This document shows, piece by piece, positions 1-6,377 of a stretch of 7,126 nt of DNA. How positions within the stretch are numbered: the stretch's first letter is position 1; each line of letters opens with the position of its first letter. This stretch comes from Oscillospiraceae bacterium (GTDB lineage: Bacteria > Bacillota > Clostridia > Oscillospirales > Acutalibacteraceae). Made by a program: the position numbers and the translations under genes. The stretch is from positions 2,546 through 9,671 of the forward strand of contig DNGF01000202.1 in assembly GCA_003486665.1 (NCBI GenBank), read 5' to 3'. The notes below the pieces were generated by a model that saw only the letters and a list, made by a program, of their open reading frames with translations, had not been told where the DNA came from and searched no databases.

Positions 1-330
1 CTTGCACTGTCGCACGGCGCAAAGCTGCTCATATTTGACGAGCCGACGAGCGGACTTGATCCCGTTTCCCGTGACGATATCTGCAACCTTTTTAAAAGCC
101 TTGTAAAAAGCGGCGAGCGTGCAATTTTCTTTTCAACTCACATTATTTCGGACATCGAAAAGTGTGCAACACACGTTACATATATCCATGACGGTGAAAT
201 AGCGGAATCAACATCGGTTGAAAATATGCTGAATAAATATTCTTATCTTAAGGAGGACGGCAAGCCGACGCTTGAGGATATTATCGTCAGCCTGGAAAGG
301 ACGGATTATGATGACAAAGAATTTGATTAA
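1..330 (+). CDS. ABC transporter ATP-binding protein, C-terminal part (5' truncated by the window)
   Basis: This is the last 109 codons of an ABC ATPase that hydrolyses ATP on the cytoplasmic side to drive a membrane partner. Frame 1 is open from the first base to the TAA at 328-330. Visible motifs are the Walker B and D-loop stretch LLIFDEPTSGLDP (window residues 9-21) and the H-loop histidine in FFSTHIISDIEKCATHV (His at window residue 48), followed by the usual YIHDGEI strand. Walker A and the LSGGQ signature lie upstream of the window. The gene overlaps the permease start by 23 bases, so the two are translationally coupled and very probably form one transporter. The LIFDEPTSGLDPVSR style fits the BcrA/YtrB-like exporter ATPases that pair with ABC-2 permeases. 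The substrate cannot be read from the sequence. Confidence 0.95.
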   Translation, partial: LALSHGAKLLIFDEPTSGLDPVSRDDICNLFKSLVKSGERAIFFSTHIISDIEKCATHVTYIHDGEIAESTSVENMLNKYSYLKEDGKPTLEDIIVSLERTDYDDKEFD

Positions 331-955
331 AAAAGAATTTTTGCTCACGGCACATCCGATGACATTTGTGTTTGCTTTTTTCGGAATAATGCTTATAATT
401 CCGAGCTATATTTATTATGTGGCATTCTTTTATGTGACGCTCGGTATTTTTTTCGCCTTTATGAACGGACGTGAAAACAGAGATACGTTTTTTAACGCTA
501 TTCTTCCTGTTTCAAAAAAAGATATAGTGAAAGCCAAGGTTGCTTTTGTGTGGATTGTTGAAAGCGTGTCCGTGATTTTTGCAATCCCGTTTGCAATTCT
601 CAGTCAAAAAATCAATCCGAACGGCTCAAATCAAGCCGGAATTGAGGCAAATGTCGCTTTCTTCGGACTGTCGCTGATTATGCTTGCGCTGTTTAACTCT
701 GTTTTTCTCAACGAGTTTTTCAAAACGGCATACAAGGTTGGCAAAGCGTTCATATTCGGCTCAATTGCCGTAACCGTCTTTGTCGGACTTGCGGAAACCG
801 CTGATCATTTGCCTGTAATAGGCGAATATCTTGAGGGCGCTCACGGACAGCTCGTTCAGCTGCCGATACTCTTTGTCGGATTTGCTGTGTTTACGGTGTC
901 GTTTTTTGTTGTAAACATACAATGTGCAAAAAAATACGAAAAAGTTGATTTATAG
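308..955 (+). CDS. ABC-2 type transporter permease (ABC2_membrane_5-like)
   Basis: A 215-residue integral membrane protein with about six hydrophobic segments (roughly residues 17-33, 36-52, 78-97, 118-140, 155-172 and 190-210). The loop NGRENRDTFFNAILPVSKKD after helix 2 is typical of the small PF13346-type permeases that pair with a BcrA/YtrB-like ATPase. I chose the ATG at 308 because AAGGA (297-301) lies 6 bases upstream; the adjacent ATG at 311 is equally possible. The frame is open back to a TTG at 272, but that start would lie deep in the ATPase gene with no better ribosome binding site. The gene overlaps the ATPase end by 23 bases. It probably moves a hydrophobic compound or peptide across the cytoplasmic membrane, but the substrate is unknown. 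No clear terminator follows it. Confidence 0.9.
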   Translation: MMTKNLIKKEFLLTAHPMTFVFAFFGIMLIIPSYIYYVAFFYVTLGIFFAFMNGRENRDTFFNAILPVSKKDIVKAKVAFVWIVESVSVIFAIPFAILSQKINPNGSNQAGIEANVAFFGLSLIMLALFNSVFLNEFFKTAYKVGKAFIFGSIAVTVFVGLAETADHLPVIGEYLEGAHGQLVQLPILFVGFAVFTVSFFVVNIQCAKKYEKVDL

Positions 956-966
956 TAAAAAAACTC

Positions 967-995
967 TTGATTTTTGCGGTTATGTATGTTATTAT
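967..995 (+). promoter_or_regulatory. Sigma-A promoter of the lysine operon
   Basis: TTGATT (967-972, four of six matches to TTGACA) is followed by a 17-base spacer and TATTAT (990-995, five of six matches to TATAAT). A TG one base upstream of the -10 (987-988) makes it an extended -10 promoter. Transcription should start near 1002, just before the leader hairpin and lysine aptamer, which supports the call. Confidence 0.75.
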
Positions 996-1011
996 GTGAA
1001 AAATTAAACAT

Positions 1012-1029
1012 ATGGATCGAGAGATCCAT
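1012..1029 (+). other. 5' leader hairpin with GAGA tetraloop
   Basis: ATGGATC (1012-1018) and GATCCAT (1023-1029) form a perfect 7-bp stem closed by GAGA, a GNRA-type tetraloop. It lies about 10 bases after the predicted transcription start and just before the aptamer. It may protect the 5' end of the transcript or help insulate folding of aptamer helix P1. The role is inferred. Confidence 0.6.
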
Positions 1030-1033
1030 CAAT

Positions 1034-1198
1034 GGTAGAGGCGCATCGAGCTATCAGTAGCAGGTACTGTTCAAGGTCTTAGCAGGACTTAGGGTATCGG
1101 TGAAAGGAGCCGTTGCCGAAGGCAGCCGAGGCTGAAGGCTGTGCTGGTATTGCGGAATAAGATCCGCCGTACTGTCGCTTATTTTGCGGAGAGCTATC
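1034..1198 (+). ncRNA. Lysine riboswitch (L-box) aptamer
   Basis: The conserved blocks of the lysine aptamer appear in order: GAGGCGC (1038-1044), AGTA (1056-1059), GGTGAAAGG (1099-1107), GCCGAAG (1115-1121), GCTGG (1143-1147), ACTGTC (1171-1176) and GGAGAGCTATC (1188-1198). The closing helix P1 pairs GGTAG (1034-1038) with CTATC (1194-1198), including one G-U pair. The arm GCGGA/TCCGC (1152-1156/1163-1167) forms one of the junction hairpins. The element sits directly upstream of four lysine biosynthesis genes, as expected of an RNA that binds free L-lysine and lowers expression when lysine is plentiful. Boundaries are approximate. Confidence 0.95.
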
Positions 1199-1252
1199 TT
1201 TAAACTTTGATGTTCTAAGGAACATCGGAGCGGTTTGAATTATAAAGGTAGC
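1193..1252 (+). promoter_or_regulatory. Riboswitch antiterminator helix
   Basis: GCTATCTTTA (1193-1202), which includes the 3' side of aptamer P1, can pair over ten positions with TAAAGGTAGC (1243-1252), which includes the 5' arm of the terminator; one pair is U-G. The two folds exclude each other. The enclosed loop contains a perfect 7-bp hairpin, GATGTTC/GAACATC (1209-1215/1220-1226, loop TAAG), which would bring the strands together. Without lysine this helix should form and allow read-through into dapA. Confidence 0.85.
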
Positions 1253-1280
1253 CGAAGCGTTCGGTTACCTTTTATTTTTT
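1244..1280 (+). terminator. Riboswitch-controlled intrinsic terminator
   Basis: GGTAGCCGAA (1247-1256) pairs with TTCGGTTACC (1260-1269) around a GCG loop. This ten-pair stem, with one G-U, is followed by a T-rich tract ending at 1280. It is the OFF structure of the lysine switch: lysine binding holds P1 closed, frees the 5' arm and ends transcription before dapA. Confidence 0.92.
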
Positions 1281-1313
1281 GCGAAACAATGCGTGCCATG
1301 AGAGATAATAACA

Positions 1314-1320
1314 TAAGGAG
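1314..1320 (+). promoter_or_regulatory. Ribosome binding site deciding the dapA start
   Basis: TAAGGAG (1314-1320) lies 8 bases before the ATG at 1329. A GTG at 1320 is in frame but overlaps this site, so the ATG is the better start. Confidence 0.85.
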
Positions 1321-1328
1321 TGTTTGAA

Positions 1329-2219
1329 ATGACAGAAAACAGCATCTTCAGAGGAGCGGCAACAGCGCTCATCACACCGCTCACAGCGGACGGAATTGAC
1401 TACGAAAATTTCGGCAGACTTATTGATTGGCAGATCGAATCGGGCATTGACGGTCTTGTAATCTGCGGTACCTCAGGCGAGGGTTCGACCCTCAGCGACA
1501 AGGAACACAGAGAGGCTCTTGACTTCGCAATTCAGAGAGCGGACGGCAGAGTGCCTATGATCGCAGGTACAGGCTCAAACGATATCGCTTACGGTATCGA
1601 CCTTACAAAGTTTGCCTGTGAGATCGGCTATGACGCGGTTCTTGTTGTTACTCCATACTATAATAAGGCAACCCAGAACGGACTTATCAAGTCATATATG
1701 GCAACAGCCGATGCAAGCTCAAAGCCGTGTATCCTTTACAATGTTCCGTCAAGAACGGGCGTAAACATCGAGCCTGCGACTTATGACATACTTGCGGATC
1801 ACCCGATGATTCAGGGCATTAAGGAAGCCAACGGAAACATTGCCAAGATCGTTGAAACAATGTCGATCGTAGGCGACAGACTTGACCTCTATTCGGGCAA
1901 CGATGATGAAATTGTTCCGCTTCTTTCTGTAGGCGGTTCGGGCGTTATCTCCGTTCTTTCCAACGTTTTCCCGAAGGAAACATCGCTCATGTGCAAGAAG
2001 TTCTTTGACGGTGACACAAAGGGTGCGCTTGAGCTTCAGTTCAAGTATTTCAAGCTCATCAAGGCTCTTTTCTCAGAGGTCAACCCGATTCCCGTTAAGG
2101 CGGCAATGGCGGCTATGGGCTTCTGCGAGGATTATCTCAGACTTCCGCTTACTCCGATGGAGGACGCACACAAGGAAGTTCTTCTTCAGTGCATGAGAGA
2201 GCAGGGACTCAACGTATGA
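1329..2219 (+). CDS. dapA: 4-hydroxy-tetrahydrodipicolinate synthase
   Basis: A cytoplasmic TIM-barrel aldolase of 296 residues, normal family length. It condenses pyruvate with L-aspartate 4-semialdehyde in the first committed step of the lysine/diaminopimelate branch. The Schiff-base lysine is K165 in GIKEA. Y137 (in YNVPSRTG), Y111 (in TPYYNK) and T48 (in GTSGEG) match the catalytic triad of the family, and R142 matches the substrate-carboxylate arginine. The second Thr of the usual GTTGE is Ser here, a conservative change. The start is set by TAAGGAG 8 bases before the ATG. The stop overlaps the dapB start in ATGA (2216-2219), implying translational coupling. Expression should be controlled by the upstream lysine riboswitch. 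Allosteric inhibition by lysine is known in some family members but cannot be judged here. Confidence 0.97.
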   Translation: MTENSIFRGAATALITPLTADGIDYENFGRLIDWQIESGIDGLVICGTSGEGSTLSDKEHREALDFAIQRADGRVPMIAGTGSNDIAYGIDLTKFACEIGYDAVLVVTPYYNKATQNGLIKSYMATADASSKPCILYNVPSRTGVNIEPATYDILADHPMIQGIKEANGNIAKIVETMSIVGDRLDLYSGNDDEIVPLLSVGGSGVISVLSNVFPKETSLMCKKFFDGDTKGALELQFKYFKLIKALFSEVNPIPVKAAMAAMGFCEDYLRLPLTPMEDAHKEVLLQCMREQGLNV

Positions 2220-2953
2220 TTAAGGTATTGATTAACGGCGCCTGCGGCAGAATGGGCTGTGAGGTTGAAAAGCTTGTTGACTCGGCGGAGGACATGAAGG
2301 TTGCCGCAAAGGTTGACAAGATGGCGGACAAGAGCGGCTGCTACAGTGATATCAATGATTTTAACGGCAAAGCCGATGTTATAATCGACTTTTCCAATCA
2401 CCTCGGAACGGCGGAGCTTCTTGACTATGCGGTGAAGAAGAATATCCCGATTGTTATTGCAACCACAGGTCACACCGATGAGGAGCTTGAAATTATTAAC
2501 GAAGCGGCGAAGAAAATCCCCGTTTTCCATTCGGCAAATATGTCGCTCGGTGTAGCACTTCTCGTTGAGCTTGCAAAACGTACGGCAGAGGTCATGCCCG
2601 ATGCCGATATTGAAATAGTCGAAACCCACCACAACAGAAAGCTGGACGCTCCGAGCGGAACGGCTCTCATGATCGCAAAAGAGCTTAAAAAAGTCCGTGA
2701 AAAGGCAAAATTCGTTCTCGGCAGATCGGGCAACGGTAAGCGCGAACCCGATGAGATCGGTATCAGCGCAGTCAGACGTGGAAACATAGTCGGAATTCAT
2801 GAGGTCTATGTTTCGACCGACAGCCAGACGATAACCCTCAAGCACGAGGCTCATTCAAGGGCGCTCTTTGCCGAGGGAGGGATTTCCGCAGCGAGGTTTA
2901 TTCTCGGCAAGCCGGCAGGACTTTACGATATGAACAGCATTGTTACAGAATAA
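2216..2953 (+). CDS. dapB: 4-hydroxy-tetrahydrodipicolinate reductase
   Basis: A cytoplasmic reductase of 245 residues. It uses NAD(P)H to convert the DapA product to tetrahydrodipicolinate, the substrate of the next enzyme in this operon. The N-terminal Rossmann fold shows the dinucleotide motif GACGRMG (residues 8-14), then DFS (58-60) and ATTGH (82-86). The family signature ETHHNRKLDAPSGTA (136-150) carries the catalytic pair H138 and K142, equivalent to H159/K163 of the E. coli enzyme. A conserved RRGNIVGIHEV stretch follows at about 187-197. The ATG overlaps the dapA stop by 4 bases, with CAGGGA (2202-2207) as ribosome binding site. The frame is open further upstream, but only within dapA. 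It is slightly shorter than the E. coli enzyme, as is common in Firmicutes. Confidence 0.97.
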   Translation: MIKVLINGACGRMGCEVEKLVDSAEDMKVAAKVDKMADKSGCYSDINDFNGKADVIIDFSNHLGTAELLDYAVKKNIPIVIATTGHTDEELEIINEAAKKIPVFHSANMSLGVALLVELAKRTAEVMPDADIEIVETHHNRKLDAPSGTALMIAKELKKVREKAKFVLGRSGNGKREPDEIGISAVRRGNIVGIHEVYVSTDSQTITLKHEAHSRALFAEGGISAARFILGKPAGLYDMNSIVTE

Positions 2954-2979
2954 TTATTCCGTGAGAAAGGATAATATAT

Positions 2980-3963
2980 ATGATCAGAATTGGTATTGCA
3001 GGTTACGGCAATCTCGGCAGGGGAGTTGAAGCGGCGGTTAAGAATTCCGACGATATGGAGCTTGTAGCTGTTTTCACCCGCAGAGATCCCGAAAGCGTTA
3101 AGATAAAGACAGAGGGCGCAGGCGTTTACGGCTTTGATAAGATAGCGGATTTCAAGGATAAGATAGACGTTATCGTGAACTGCGGCGGAAGTGCGACAGA
3201 TCTTCCGAAAACAACTCCGATGATTGCCGAGAATTTCAGCGTCATCGACAGCTTTGACACACACGCAAGAATTCCCGAACATTTTGCCAATGTAGACGCA
3301 AAGGCAAAAGCAGGAAACAACATTGCTATTATTTCTGTCGGCTGGGATCCGGGCCTTTTCTCCCTTAACCGACTTTACATGAATGCTGTTCTCCCGAACG
3401 GCAAGGATTATACATTCTGGGACAGAGGAGTCAGCCAGGGTCATTCCGATGCTATCCGCAGAATTGACGGCGTTGTTGATGCAAGACAGTACACTGTTCC
3501 CGTTGAGAGTGCGGTTGAGAGAGTAAGAAACGGCGAAAACCCTGAGCTTACGACAAGAGAAAAGCACACAAGAGAGTGCTATGTAGTTGTTGAGGAGGGC
3601 GCGGACAAGGCAAGGATTGAGAATGAGATCAAAACCATGCCGAACTATTTCTCCGATTATGATACAACGGTAAACTTTATTTCACTTGAGGAACTGAAAG
3701 CCAATCACAGCGGAATTCCGCACGGCGGCAGCTACATCAGAAGCGGCTGCACGGGCTTCGACCTCGGCACGAAGCACACTATTGAGTACAGCCTCAAGCT
3801 TGAATCAAACCCCGAATTTACAGGCAGTGTTCTTGCTGCTTATGCAAGAGCCGCTTATAAGCTCAAGGCAAAGGGTGAATCCGGCTGCCGCACGGTATTC
3901 GATATCGCGCCTGCGCTTCTCGTTGATATGGACGGCGATGAAATTCGCACACATATGCTGTAA
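2980..3963 (+). CDS. ddh: meso-Diaminopimelate dehydrogenase
   Basis: A 327-residue NADPH-dependent dehydrogenase (EC 1.4.1.16), the usual family length. It makes meso-2,6-diaminopimelate from tetrahydrodipicolinate and ammonia in one step, bypassing the succinylase, acetylase and aminotransferase routes. The N-terminus is a Rossmann fold with GYGNLGRG (residues 8-15). Family signatures are D90 in SVIDSFDTHA, SVGWDPG (119-125, D123), W147 and the following DRGVSQGHSDAIRRIDGV block, and H248 in SGIPHGG; these resemble the substrate-binding residues of the Corynebacterium glutamicum enzyme. AGAAAGGA (2964-2971) lies 8 bases before the ATG. The gene follows dapB after 26 bases and precedes lysA after another 26. 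No dapD, dapE or dapL gene is seen, so this is the dehydrogenase version of the pathway as far as the window shows. Confidence 0.97.
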   Translation: MIRIGIAGYGNLGRGVEAAVKNSDDMELVAVFTRRDPESVKIKTEGAGVYGFDKIADFKDKIDVIVNCGGSATDLPKTTPMIAENFSVIDSFDTHARIPEHFANVDAKAKAGNNIAIISVGWDPGLFSLNRLYMNAVLPNGKDYTFWDRGVSQGHSDAIRRIDGVVDARQYTVPVESAVERVRNGENPELTTREKHTRECYVVVEEGADKARIENEIKTMPNYFSDYDTTVNFISLEELKANHSGIPHGGSYIRSGCTGFDLGTKHTIEYSLKLESNPEFTGSVLAAYARAAYKLKAKGESGCRTVFDIAPALLVDMDGDEIRTHML

Positions 3964-3989
3964 TTTGCACAACAGAAAGGATTTTTAAA

Positions 3990-5285
3990 ATGATTTGCGA
4001 CAATCTCGGTATAAATGAAAAAGGACACCTTACCTTTGCGGGCAGGGACACGGTTGAGCTTGCCGAAAGGTACGGCACACCGGCATATATAATGGACGAG
4101 GAAAAAATCAGAGAAAAGTGCCGAATTTATAAGAAAGCTATGGCTGAATATTTCGGCGGAGATTCTTTCCCTCTTTTTGCCAGCAAATCATTGTGCTTTA
4201 AGCAGATATACAGAATCATGAAAGAGGAGGGCATGGGCATTGACGTCGTTTCTCCGGGAGAGCTTTACACGGCGGCTGTTGCGGGCTTCCCTCTTGAAAA
4301 CGCTTATTTCCACGGCAACAACAAAACGGGCAACGATATAGCCTATGCGATGGATCACTCGATCGGATTTTTTGTTTGCGACAACTGCGACGAGCTTTGC
4401 GCGATTGACCGCCATGCCGAAAAGAGGGGAATCAGGCAGAAAATTTTGCTTCGCCTTACACCCGGTATTGATCCTCACACCCACGCAAAGATTTCCACGG
4501 GTAAGGTTGATTCCAAGTTCGGCACGGCAATTGAAACCGGTCAGGCGGACGAGCTTGTAAGGCTTGCTCTTTCACTGCCGAATATTGAGCTGAGGGGCTA
4601 TCACTGCCATATAGGTTCGCAGATTTTTGAATACAAGCCGTTCAGCGATGCCGCAAAGATAATGATTGATTTCATTGCAAAGATCAAGAACGAACAGTTA
4701 TACGAGGCTCAGACGCTCAACATCGGCGGCGGAATGGGAGTTCGATATGTTAAGAGTGATCCTGAGATCGACTATGCGGCGAACATCAAAAGTCTTTCGG
4801 AAATATTCAAGGCGGAATGCGCCGAGAAAGGCGTAAATATGCCGCAGATTCTCATGGAACCCGGCAGAAGCATTGTCGCCGACGCAGGCATGACTCTTTA
4901 CACTGTCGGCGCTAAGAAAGAGATCCCCGGCTTCAAGAACTATGTTTCAATTGACGGCGGTATGCCCGATAATCCGAGATATGCGCTGTATCAGTCGGAA
5001 TATACGGTCTGCGTTGCAAATCGTATGAACGAGAAAGCGGACTATGAGTGTACGATTGCGGGACGCTGCTGTGAGAGCGGTGACCTCATTCAAGAGGGCG
5101 TAATGATACCGGAACCGAAGAGGGATGATATTATCGCTGTGCTTACTACGGGAGCGTATAACTACGCGATGTCGTCAAACTACAACGCCATTACGAAGCC
5201 TCCGGTTATAATGCTCACAAAGGACAGCGAATATGTTGCCGTTAAACGTGAGAGCTTTGAGGATATGACATCGTGTCAGATGTAA
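3990..5285 (+). CDS. lysA: Diaminopimelate decarboxylase
   Basis: A PLP-dependent, fold-type III decarboxylase of 431 residues. It converts meso-diaminopimelate to L-lysine and CO2, the last step of the pathway. The PLP lysine is K66 in FASKS; the usual motif is YA-K-A, so this is a mild variant. Next come GIDVVSPGEL (83-92), FHGNNK (107-112), HIGSQ (207-211), the phosphate-binding GGGMG (246-250), EPGRS (290-294), and the partner-subunit active-site segment CESGD (361-365) with the decarboxylase cysteine C361. GAYNYAMSSNYN (388-399) closes the barrel side of the site. The enzyme should work as a dimer. AGAAAGGA (3974-3981) lies 8 bases before the ATG, the same arrangement as ddh. It completes the riboswitch-controlled operon, so its product is the ligand that represses it. 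Confidence 0.96.
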   Translation: MICDNLGINEKGHLTFAGRDTVELAERYGTPAYIMDEEKIREKCRIYKKAMAEYFGGDSFPLFASKSLCFKQIYRIMKEEGMGIDVVSPGELYTAAVAGFPLENAYFHGNNKTGNDIAYAMDHSIGFFVCDNCDELCAIDRHAEKRGIRQKILLRLTPGIDPHTHAKISTGKVDSKFGTAIETGQADELVRLALSLPNIELRGYHCHIGSQIFEYKPFSDAAKIMIDFIAKIKNEQLYEAQTLNIGGGMGVRYVKSDPEIDYAANIKSLSEIFKAECAEKGVNMPQILMEPGRSIVADAGMTLYTVGAKKEIPGFKNYVSIDGGMPDNPRYALYQSEYTVCVANRMNEKADYECTIAGRCCESGDLIQEGVMIPEPKRDDIIAVLTTGAYNYAMSSNYNAITKPPVIMLTKDSEYVAVKRESFEDMTSCQM

Positions 5286-5297
5286 TAAATAAACTCC

Positions 5298-5338
5298 ATA
5301 AAAAAACAATGCACCGATCGACCGATCGGTGCATTGTT
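5298..5338 (-). terminator. Intrinsic terminator between convergent genes, oriented for the minus strand
   Basis: The arms 5305-5319 and 5324-5338 are perfect 15-bp inverted repeats (AACAATGCACCGATC) around a GACC loop. Seven A residues at 5300-5306 give a T-tract on the minus strand, so it is a strong terminator for the dockerin gene ending at 5353. On the plus strand the hairpin is followed only by CTATGTAAC, so termination of the lysine operon here may be partial. Confidence 0.85.
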
Positions 5339-5352
5339 CTATGTAACATCAG

Positions 5353-6297
5353 TTATATTTTAATTACGCCAATTGAAATTCTGAGAATGGTAAGAGCATC
5401 GGCTGAGTTAATTACTCCGTTACCGTCTGTATCGGCATTAATCAACGCCATATGACCGTTGATGGTATTGTAACCGATTGAGTATCTCAAAACCAAAAGT
5501 GCATCCGCAGAATCAACCTTTCCGTCACCGTTGACATCCGCAGTCGCCTTTGGTGCGAGGGAGGTTGCGGAAACGATCTTGTGGCACACGGAACACTCAA
5601 GATGCTTCAAGCCGACATCGTTGATTGTAGGCTTTTTGGAATAAACCCACTCTGTTGTGTGGGAGGTCATCGGCAAAGGAAGCGTATAGCTGTGTCCGCA
5701 GGAGCAGGTATAGGTTTCAACTCCGGTTGAGGTGCAGGTTGGCTTTTTGGTGACCTTTTTAGTATAGGAATGTGTATGTGTGTTTGTTGAGCTGAGATTA
5801 ATCGAGTACATTATCCAGTTGATATCTCCGCATTCGGGGCAGCCCCACGAAATGTATGTGGTTGTGTCATGGTGAGGATTGTTGTGTGCATAGTCGGTCA
5901 TAAGACCCTCGTCACCGTTGCCGCAGAGAATAGCGTGCTGAAAGGATTTGCAGCTGTTGCAATAATAAAAGACAGGATCGCCCGGTGAAAGCTTACCGTC
6001 GTTATCGTCAAAATAAATGTAAGGTCCGCTGGTCTTGAGAACGTAGGCTGTTCCGTATGTATCCTTGAGAGCGTTAAAAAGATTTCCGACGGAGCGCTCC
6101 ATAACATCTATTCCGCCTGCCTGAAGGCAATTTGAAACAAAACCGGCGCAAAGCTCGATTCCGTTATCCCAGTTGTCCTCTGCGTAGTTAAGAGCCGAAC
6201 GGGGATTATAATCGGCGGCGCTTGCGTTAAGACTGTTCAATGTGAAGACAGATATAATAATTGTAAGAACCGTAATTACGGAAACAACCTTTTTCAT
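5353..6297 (-). CDS. Secreted dockerin protein with papain-like (Amidase_6/CHAP-like) domain
   Basis: A 314-residue exported protein. Residues 1-27 are a signal peptide: MKK, a hydrophobic core, then ASA with likely cleavage after A27. Residues 29-165 resemble the Amidase_6/CHAP/NlpC papain-like group: ALNYAEDNW, then C50 in ELCAGFVSNCLQAGG as probable nucleophile, GDPVFY (106-111), H121 in QHAILCGN as probable base, and DYAHNN (135-140). The catalytic assignments are inferred. CNSC (113-116) and CPEC (153-156) could bind a metal. Residues 173-248 hold Cys-rich modules (HTHSY, PTCTSTGVETYTCSC, CSVCHK). Residues 254-314 are a type I dockerin with two calcium loops: D254, N256, D258, D265 and D289, D291, N293, D300. 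It probably cleaves peptidoglycan or a peptide while bound to a cohesin scaffold. GGAGGAAGG gives a strong ribosome binding site (GGAGG 7 bases upstream). Confidence 0.85.
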   Translation of the reverse strand: MKKVVSVITVLTIIISVFTLNSLNASAADYNPRSALNYAEDNWDNGIELCAGFVSNCLQAGGIDVMERSVGNLFNALKDTYGTAYVLKTSGPYIYFDDNDGKLSPGDPVFYYCNSCKSFQHAILCGNGDEGLMTDYAHNNPHHDTTTYISWGCPECGDINWIMYSINLSSTNTHTHSYTKKVTKKPTCTSTGVETYTCSCGHSYTLPLPMTSHTTEWVYSKKPTINDVGLKHLECSVCHKIVSATSLAPKATADVNGDGKVDSADALLVLRYSIGYNTINGHMALINADTDGNGVINSADALTILRISIGVIKI

Positions 6298-6300
6298 ATT

Positions 6301-6309
6301 CCTTCCTCC
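6301..6309 (-). promoter_or_regulatory. Strong ribosome binding site of the dockerin gene
   Basis: On the minus strand GGAGGAAGG lies just before the ATG at 6297, with GGAGG 7 bases from it. It fixes the start and suggests high translation. Confidence 0.85.
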
Positions 6310-6318
6310 GAAGTATTT

Positions 6319-6343
6319 AAACGTTTGTTTTCAAACAACGTTT
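6319..6343 (-). promoter_or_regulatory. Inverted repeat at the start of the dockerin transcript
   Basis: On the plus strand AAACG (6319-6323) and TTTG (6324-6327) face CAAA (6332-6335) and CGTTT (6339-6343) around a TTTT loop, with a 3-base bulge. The element spans the predicted start near 6339. It could be an operator at +1 or a 5' mRNA hairpin. Its minus-strand sequence resembles the first hairpin of the divergent transcript. Confidence 0.55.
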
Positions 6344-6345
6344 TT

Positions 6346-6374
6346 ATTATAGCAACAAATTACATTGTTGTCAA
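6346..6374 (-). promoter_or_regulatory. Perfect-consensus sigma-A promoter of the dockerin gene
   Basis: On the minus strand TTGACA (6374-6369), a 17-base spacer (6368-6352) and TATAAT (6351-6346) match the housekeeping consensus exactly. The predicted start is near 6339, leaving a leader of about 40 bases. A 13-base palindrome covers the -35, and two TGTAAC boxes sit just upstream. Confidence 0.92.
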
Positions 6375-6377
6375 CAA
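6365..6377. promoter_or_regulatory. Palindrome over the -35 (possible operator)
   Basis: TTGTTG (6365-6370), a central T, and CAACAA (6372-6377) form a perfect 6+1+6 palindrome containing the -35 hexamer of the minus-strand promoter. A dimeric regulator bound here would block polymerase. The binding protein is unknown. Confidence 0.4.

Noticed and set aside
272..307. Upstream TTG start for the ABC-2 permease
   Set aside because: It would add 12 residues deep inside the ATPase coding sequence; AAGGA at 297-301 fits the ATG at 308 or 311 better.
2186..2854. Long open frame of 222 codons on the minus strand
   Set aside because: It lies antisense to dapB, whose product has every family motif. 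The translated sequence resembles no protein family, and long opposite-strand frames are common in such coding DNA.
2923..3567. Open frame of 214 codons on the minus strand
   Set aside because: It is antisense to ddh, has no recognisable domain and has no fitting context.
5273..5455. Short 60-codon plus-strand frame at the end of lysA
   Set aside because: It runs through the terminator hairpin and into the opposite-strand dockerin gene, with no domain.
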